Source: Trichostrongylus colubriformis
Lineage: Eukaryota; Nematoda; Chromadorea; Rhabditida; Trichostrongylidae
Length of the DNA: 64,000 nucleotides
Assembly (NCBI GenBank): GCA_963978905.1
Contig: OZ022258.1
Span: forward strand, 30,012,716 to 30,076,715
Direction: 5' to 3'
Part shown: positions 57,304 through 64,000 of the stretch, one piece after another
Position numbering within the stretch: position 1 is the stretch's first letter
Layout of the letters: the number at the start of each line of letters is the position of its first letter
Translations under genes and position numbers: made by a program
Notes under the pieces: generated by a model
The model's input: the letters and a program-made list of their open reading frames with translations, nothing else
Databases searched by the model: none
Told to the model about the DNA's origin: nothing

Positions 57304-59906
57304 TTTCCATTACCCAATAGTAGTACTGACAAATAAGCAGCACTCGATGCATGAATTTTCCGCCATATTTCTGGAGCTGTTCAATTCATCTTCCTGACAG
57401 CTAAGGCTCACATGGAGAAGTGACCCTGCGTCAATATCCGCGAGTGTGCCTCACAGCGACAATAGCGAATCACCCAGGACGCCAAGCACCGCACTACTAC
57501 GACCAAAAATGTGGCATGCGAACATCTTGCCACAATCGCGGGTTGGAACAACGGACCTTCCAAGGAGCAGATGGCGATTTACACTCCACTTTTTGAATAA
57601 ATATAAGCGTCGAGAAGCATTGGTGGGAAAATAAGTTTCATTGTGCATCTGACAGAGAAGCAAGGGTTGTGCGGTAACAAATGACGGCCTTATCACTAAC
57701 TGAATTGGTACTGAAAGCTATCACAATCACGGCCTCGACTGCTTCTCTTCTGCTCGACTGTTCCATAACATTCACTTTTGATAGATAGGAAGTACTGACA
57801 TTGATATCGGCGAGCTCCCGCAAGTTGTAAGGAAGAATTCCCCTCAGGTGCTCTTCTTGTCCTAAATAGAGCAAACACTCCCTATAAGCGTTAATGCGCT
57901 TCATCACTGCCCAATGCCTTGGACAAGAAGTGTTCTCCTTACCATAACATTTATTCATTAGGTTTCTCTCTCTGCGTATTTCTCCTATAGGCTGACTCAA
58001 GAAAAGGATGAAAACTTTCTGTCTCTTCCCTTTTCCACCATATTCGTTTCTCTTTCTTAATTACTTTTTACATCAACATTTCATGTTGAAATCAAAAGTA
58101 AAGATCAGGTGTATCTGCGGTGTTCGGATTACAGTGCCGGTGCGATCTTGTTCTTTCTGTGTACAGATAGGCACGAGGAACGCGGTATCCAGTACTCTCG
58201 AAAGATGGACCTTCGCTTCTGAGTAGCACTAGTTGTTCACCTGTCATTTGCCTGAGGCATCAACCTGCAGCTACTTACACATGTACTTATCATAAGCGTT
58301 TTCTCTGGGAGATGTTTCCGATCTCACACTGCGCCTTATACCTCACCTTTCATGCTACTCTCCCAATAAATGAATATTTCATTTTCCTAATCGCGTTCGA
58401 ATCTGATGGTCTATGTCTGAATGGATGTCTTTGTCAGTGCAGCCTTAAAAAGTATCTGTTTCTTCCAGGTATAAGATCGATGGAATCATCAGCCGAAGTC
58501 GTCCATAGTTCCACAGGAGAGTGACTGCTGGAGGATTCCGAATAAGTTCTTTCTCAGAGTTCACCTGCCATACTTCACACATGATACTATGATACTTGTA
58601 AATGTCAGCTTTCTTATGTTGAAATGACATCAACAATCCCTCACATTCCCTGTAACTTGGTAACTGGAGGCATTTGCCCTCTCGGTGCTTTGTAGATATA
58701 CGTACAGTCGCATTCTGTAAACTCTTGAATTTATTCTTCGAACACGTAACGACTTTGAAAAAAAAAATTTTTCGGAATAAAAAACATCAACATCAGTTGT
58801 ATAATATAATATTTCTTGCAAGCGCTTTAAATGATTCGTCTACCCGTATGCAACTGAAAAAATAAAGCAAATCATTTGAAATGGCAGGTACACGAGATAG
58901 AAGCTTTCACTTTAGAAAATGGATAGGGAGTTGGATACATGAATAAACAAGTATATGTTTTAGAATAAATACCTTGATAGTAGAATCATATTAGAGAGTG
59001 CCCAATTCGACTTTGTCACCCACAATATATACTACAGCTATTGACAATCTTCGTGCAACCGCATTAGCTCGAAACGGCTCCAGAATCACCTTCAGTCCAA
59101 GAAACACCACGAGGAGTGGCTCCCGTGTTCAGGGGGTGGGGGTGGGGGATGGGGAGATGTGCGAACTATGAGTGGAGACTTGGAATTCAAATCGTTGTGG
59201 GGCAAAGTTTGCGGTAAATGACGCGCTTTCATTCCTTAACAAACTCCTTCAAGCTGAATTTCTTGATAAGGGTGCTTCTTCATGGGAGGAACAAGGATAT
59301 GATGACCCACGATCGGTCGTTGCTAGCTCCTCCACGAATGAGCATTTGGCTTGCTGTGCATGACCGCCACACATCATAGATTCGCGTGGCTTTGAAGAGG
59401 TGAATGGAGTAGGTCGCACAAGAAAAATGTTCACCGGTGGGGTGAATCAGAGTACCATTTCCCCGGTTTCTGGACATTTCATTTCGCTCTGTTAACAGCT
59501 GCGTACTGTCACCTGTGCTCTTAGACTCCATACTCGGTCGGATTACTCCTCGTGTTGCTTTTGGCTCTGAGGGATCATTGAAAATGAGGCGAGTGGAACA
59601 GCAATGGCAAGCTTGGAGGTAGCTGTGAGCACCAAACAGTCAATTTCTTCATTAATTGTTCGGAAGCGAAAGAGTAAGCGCAGTCAGCTAGTGCTTCATG
59701 AAGCCTCCAGTAAACCACGACGCTTCTAAGGCCGATAGAAATGTTTGATTAGGCGATCTCGAGTGCGTTGAAAAATCAGTGCTAAAATAATCACAGTGCT
59801 GCCTAATGGCAATTCAGTGCATTGATTTATTATACTTTGGGGTGACCTAAGCTTATATTTGATACTTGAACTACTACTATTCGAATAATGACCAACCCAG
59901 GTGCTG
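57304..59906. other. Unassigned frames; possible minus-strand exons
   Basis: The frame 57638-58000 (-, 120 codons) contains NKCYGKENTSCPRHWAVMKR and a polar helical tail and may be a coding exon after a TGAGTCAG acceptor. 58445-58636 (-) contains CEVWQVNSEKELIRNPPAV and could be an upstream exon of the same gene, but no donor allows a join. The family is unknown in both. 59157-59420 (+) has an open frame without support. Confidence 0.3.
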
Positions 59907-60618
59907 TGAACCCGTCGAGGTCACTCACGTAGCGCTATAATGGATACAGTTTCTTGTGTGTCATTATTCAAAACGCCTTCAGACGAATTCAATTTTTCCG
60001 AAGCTTGGAGTTTCCGCCTCAACGTTCACAATCGATTCGCCCGTCATTTGATAGTTCTCGATCAGAGTCATTCGTCTTGAAATCAGCTTATGGGTCCACA
60101 ATTGAGCTGAAATAGGAGAACCACTACATTAAGACTGACAAGAAAGGAATGGGTACACATGTTCTCTGAAGACAAACATTTCACTTCAGATGAGGCGGTG
60201 GTGACGAACTCGCACTCAAAAAGCGCGTAGGTATTATTACGATCCCGGCAGCACTGGTTGTCGTGATGCCGTTTATCCACCGATAAAGTAGTCAGCGGGA
60301 CCGGGACAACGTTTAAGGCCAGTTTATTCAGCCCGTAGCCCGTCTGCAATCTACTCCACCGGCAGGTGGCGCAGAAAGGCGCGAAAGGCAAGGAGTGATG
60401 AAGGTGGAGGGGGGGTGGGGACTCGGGATTCCTATTCTTGAGTTTTGCTCCGTTTCATTTCGTTCGTTCTCTTATGTTGCACTGTTGAGCATCCCTACTT
60501 TCATATTCCACAAGCTGCCAAATTGAGCCCTGAACCCGTCGAGGTCACTCACGTAGCGCTATAATGGATACAGTTTCTTGTGTGTCATTGTTCAAAACGC
60601 CTTCAGACGAATTCAATT
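59907..60618. repeat. 88-bp direct repeat around a 536-bp spacer
   Basis: 59907-59994 and 60531-60618 (TGAACCCGTCGAGGTCACTC...GAATTCAATT) differ at a single base. The spacer contains copy 2 of the three-copy interspersed repeat. Such high identity beside a strongly decayed repeat suggests a recent local duplication. Confidence 0.85.
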
Positions 60619-61360
60619 ATGGCGTCTTGTGCTGCTCATGACGGAAAAGCCTCTTGCTTTCCATGGCCTGGTGATGTAGCGCGCGGCATCAGTGATAGCT
60701 GTAGGGTCAAGTAGAAGTCCCACTTCTAGGGGCTCGTCATTTCTTTGACTTTTTCTTCACTATTCCAACATCTATGGTGCTAAGGCAGGGTTTTTGCAGC
60801 GCTTGTCTGCAATTCGCATAACCTCGTCAGTCATACCAAACCCCATCTAATCAAGAAGGTGTAGCGGCGTTCCAAAGCCTTCCGGCGGCTTTTCCTACTT
60901 AGACGGCGTCATCTTATGTTACCTCTTTCATTTCCCTGAAACCCAAACATTCTTCGAACCCCTCAATTCCCACGCCTTCGAAGACACAGTGCAGGATAAG
61001 GAGAAAGTGAGAATTGGGAAGGCATGTTCTTCGAAAACAAGCATTTCAGCTCAGAAAAAGTGATGAGTGCTGAAACCTACGCTGAAAAAACGGGGTCTGG
61101 GGTCTCACCACGCTCCCGCGACACTGCAAATATCGCTGCCAAACATCCGCCAGAGAATTGCCTGTAGTTCAGGACAATGCGTATGGTCGGCTGACTCAGT
61201 CTCTCGCGCGTCTGCATATACACTACAGGTTAGTGATTAGAGGGTTGCGAAAGGGGAACGAGTGAGAAGAAGGTTCTCGCGTTTTATTTCTTGGTTTCGT
61301 CTACGTTCTATTTCGTTCCTTTACATTGTTACACTGCTGAGCACCTCTACGCCACGACTG
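60160..61360. repeat. Interspersed repeat, copies 2 and 3
   Basis: 60160-60530 and 61040-61360 align loosely with 54480-54900: (T/C)CACG(C/A)TCCCG, CGTCTGCA.T.TAC, TCGTTC..T..TGTT.CACTG.TGAGCA. The region between (60619-61040) shows nothing recognisable. Confidence 0.45.
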
Positions 61361-61376
61361 GTTGGTTACAATTGGT

Positions 61377-61758
61377 TCAAGACTGTAAGGCATGAAAAGA
61401 TATGCTCTTGTTCCATGTCCGCTTTAACTCACATAGAAAATGATACATCTCCTTCCTTAGCAGTGGCTGGCATGTGACGTAGATGGGTAGTCTGAGACAA
61501 GATGCGATGACAGTGAGAAGTGAAAGGATGGCTACTGAGAGCACATAAAATGGGAGATATCTGAAACAAGCTGATCATGATGGCAGGAACTCCTGTGGTA
61601 GGCTGAAAGCTCACCTTTGGAAAAGGCTATCTCTGTCGAGATACTCCCAGATTGTGATGATTACCGACAGCAGGTTACTCATCAGATACGTGCAAACGAT
61701 TATAATGAGTGTGCGTGTGGCGGCGCGGATTCGAGCCTCAAATATACGGAGTATTTTG
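61377..61758 (-). CDS. Rhodopsin-like 7TM receptor, TM6-TM7 exons
   Basis: Exon 61615-61758 encodes a basic loop (KILRIFEARIRAATRT) and a hydrophobic helix (LIIIVCTYLMSNLLSVIITI), fitting the TM6 entrance and TM6 of a peptide-type GPCR. A 54-base intron (GTGAGC...GTTTCAG) leads in phase to exon 61560-61377. That exon holds LPFYVLSVAILSLLTVIASC, then LRLPIYVTCQPLLRKEMYHFL, a TM7 with a membrane-proximal basic segment. The usual NPxxY at the end of TM7 is replaced by RLPIY. The exon may end at a GTGAGT donor after 61433, or run to the in-frame TGA at 61379-61377, giving a short tail. Exons for TM1-TM5 should lie at higher coordinates but were not found within the window. The ligand is unknown. 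Confidence 0.7.
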
Positions 61759-61797
61759 CTCGGTTAAAAAGGCTTATAGTAAAAAAACCTTTTTCAG

Positions 61798-61946
61798 TTT
61801 GAAACTCTGCTTGTCTTCGACGAGTGCATTGGCTTTCGACAAGCTTGAGTGCGCCTGTAGCCTGCAAATTGAAGAGCTTAAAACCACAGCCTATGGAATT
61901 ATGCCGCTTTATCGAACTATGTTAATTATGACTTCATGGCTCATGT
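61798..61946 (+). other. Possible exon on the opposite strand
   Basis: Between TTTTTCAG (ending 61797) and GTAAGTG there is an open stretch encoding LCLSSTSALAFDKLECACS and a Leu/Met-rich end. Splice signals are good but no family is recognised. It lies opposite and upstream of the receptor exons, so it would belong to another gene or be chance. Confidence 0.25.
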
Positions 61947-62045
61947 AAGTGTTCAACTAGCATGGAGGACTTGAAGACACATTTCGCGTTAATCAGATAG
62001 GTCGACTGACTTCTTGGAGCGGCAGATCTTTGGGTAACCAGTCAC

Positions 62046-62226
62046 GCTGCACCTTTTTCGCCTCCTCTCGGTGCGTTATCACGAAGCTACACCTGCTCGA
62101 ACCCACACCGACGCCGCCCATTTTGCTCAGTTGACCAATAAGCAATTCAAGAGGGTGGCGCCAGAATGAGTGCGAGCAGGTGTAGCGCCGGGACAGCGCA
62201 CAGCGGCGACGCGAAAAAGGTGCAGC
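62046..62226. mobile_element. Hairpin MITE, 181 bp
   Basis: Ends GCTGCACCTTTTTCGC and the complement. Inner arms GCTACACCTGCTCG and CGAGCAGGTGTAGC pair again around a GACGCCGCCC centre. No clear target duplication. Confidence 0.7.
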
Positions 62227-62309
62227 CTCATCTAGACTTAGATTATCGACATCTGATAGTTTGAACACTAAATACTCGAAAATGAATATCCTACTATATA
62301 TAATCGGCT

Positions 62310-63880
62310 AAGTGTGTCTGCTGGTGTGCGCGTGTGTGTTTGACCGGAAATTCATAACTCGCGTCGCAGTAAAGATGGGATCCTGGTGTTTAGATATGAT
62401 ATAGGGGGTTGTAAGGGGATCTCAATGGTGGTGGACCGAAAGTGATAGCAGGATAAGGGCCGATAAGGAGCTTCGAAAGAGGAATGTCGCCAAATTTGTT
62501 TCAGCTTTCGGGTCGATCCTAGTTGCCGACACTGGGTCGCTGGTTATTGGTACGACCACACCTTTTTAGCAGCTAATTACTTTTGCCTCGCACATGAGGT
62601 GCGAAGTGACCCCAATTAGCTGCGAGAACTCACGAGTCATCGTGTTGCACACATTGATCCATTAACCGAGTAAAAATCCACTTATTGAAATAGAGATTAA
62701 CTGCTATTATGCAAATTAAAATAAACATAAATTTATTATGAGCATATGAGACTCGTACAGCTTTACTAGTCACAAATCTGGACGTACGCCTGCAGTATGA
62801 GGTGTTAAGTTTGGTCTAAAGTCTCTCCTCAAAACCTCAAAATGCCTTGAAAGACCAATACTAATGAGTCAAGTCGCCAGAGGATAAGTAGCGAGTGCTT
62901 CGTTTGCAAGGAGATTATCTTCTTACGATTAGCTAACTCGCTGTCATAGGTATTGCAGAAGAAAGGCTTTTCTTCATTGGCCATCTCATTCCATTTCAAA
63001 ACGTGTCATATTTTGTTTCTAATGTAAATGTGCATTTAGAAGTTCCATCGGATGTCAGGGTTTATTGCCATCACCAATTCCGCTCTTCGTGAATAGTGTT
63101 TAAGACGACCATGTTTCAAAAAGTTTGTGAATTTGTGAAGTGCTTTGTCAAGAAAATTGCCCCATTTATATTGCTTGTTTAATTTGTTTTTACTCATTTT
63201 ATGGATCAATGTGGCCAACATGATCATCTGTGAGTTCTCGCATCTAATTGGGGTCACCTCGCACCGCATGTGCGAAGCAACAGTAATTAGCTGCGAAAAA
63301 GGCGGGGTCGTACCAATAACCACCTTCCCGTCACTCAATGGTGGGTGATCCAAATTGATAACGGTTGGTAAGATTCGATAAGGAACGTCAAAAGGCTAAT
63401 GCCGCTAAATCCGGTTCACTCTTGGCTAACAGGAGAATGATCATAGTCAGGTATTACAGGGTGTGGGAAGCTTGATAGTGACTTTCGAAACTGAAAAAGG
63501 CTCACGGGGCTGATAAGAGCCATTAGGATAAGGGGAAGGGATAAAACCCGGTACACTGCTTACTATCACTATACGACTGCTGTAGTAAATGCGTTTCGTT
63601 TGATGCACAGTAACATTGGGTAAAGATATTTTGATTATGTTCCGATATCTGCTGCCGATGCATCGACAGCCGAATTGCCTAGCGTTCCAAATAATGGTGC
63701 ATGTCTTTTGATACGGTGATTAAAAGCGATCTTGCTTTATGATAGCGAAGCAAGCGATTCATTCTTTCATGCGGTGCCAGCAACAATATTGGGTATCTAC
63801 CGCTAGACTGTGTAGAATTCCAAATAGTGGTGCATGTTTACAAAAACGATAAGCATCGATAACTGGCATACGAATCTACC
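62310..63880. repeat. Interspersed repeat, copy 2 (interrupted)
   Basis: Diverged copy of 11050-12010. The left part is 62310-62541 and the right part 63322-63880; the middle is occupied by the inverted-repeat element below. Shared phrases include CGTGTGTGTTTG, GGTGGGTGATCCAAATTGATAACGG, AACATTGGGTAAA and AAACGATAA. Confidence 0.6.
62542..63321. mobile_element. Inverted-repeat element inserted in the repeat
   Basis: Arms of 92 bp (62542-62633 and 63230-63321) begin GGTTATTGGTACGACC and include AGCAGCTAATTACT, CACATG(A/C)GGTGCGA and CCCAATTAG.TGCGAGAACTCAC. The interior has no transposase. It interrupts the repeat described above, whose uninterrupted form is at 11.0-12.0 kb. Confidence 0.8.
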
Positions 63881-64000
63881 ACCTATATGGAGGATGCTCA
63901 GCAAAAAGTCAACATCGACCGTTCCCCCATTACATAACTCTGTTGAGGTAGATAAATAATGAACAATTCGCGCAGTACTGTGCGATAGCCCAACTGGTAA

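Overview
This window looks like repeat-dense intergenic and intronic DNA from a nematode, most likely a strongylid (hookworm-type) genome. The evidence is indirect. The few convincing genes are split into small exons with GT-AG introns and TTTTCAG-type acceptors. They include a serpentine chemoreceptor and a second 7TM receptor. The LTR element carries a primer site for a nematode-like tRNA-Gly. There are many Tc1/mariner relics and miniature inverted-repeat elements. No bacterial operons, rRNA genes or CRISPR arrays are visible.

Host genes, in order: a chemoreceptor-like 7TM gene (+, five exons, 5116-8158, 5' end not found); the first exon of a secreted protein with a TATA box (-, 9966-10025); two exons of a Pro/Tyr-rich protein (-, 45248-45608); the 3' part of an InaF-motif membrane protein (+, 55137-55685), with a possible 60-nt GC-AG intron; and the TM6-TM7 end of a rhodopsin-like receptor (-, 61377-61758). 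The longer ORFs between these mostly belong to mobile elements.

Mobile elements dominate. 15-24 kb is a nested zone. It holds an AT-rich reverse-transcriptase fragment, a tandem array of LTR-like units, a Mutator-like MITE inside another foldback element, a Gag-like remnant, and a 5'-truncated Penelope-like element (PLE) with a GIY-YIG domain. That PLE is bounded by inverted copies of a hammerhead-bearing end and by a 12-bp target duplication. 40.5-43.2 kb is a young, complete, Gag-only LTR retrotransposon (near-identical LTRs, AGGAG target duplication, tRNA-Gly primer site). Mariner/Tc1 relics lie at 33.5, 38.5, 43.6, 53.3 and 55.8 kb. Foldback and MITE families fill 46-51 kb and 56-63 kb.

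The most unusual signal is at 16917-17000. Two adjacent hairpins carry in their loops all the invariant parts of a hammerhead ribozyme, with three complementary stems, but with the segments in an order that is not a circular permutation of any known hammerhead. The catalytic core would form only if the two loops kiss. It lies on the same strand as, and about 530 bp downstream of, the reverse-transcriptase fragment.

Limits: exon models come from reading splice sites and frames by eye. Copy numbers, family names and dates need database searches that could not be run here.
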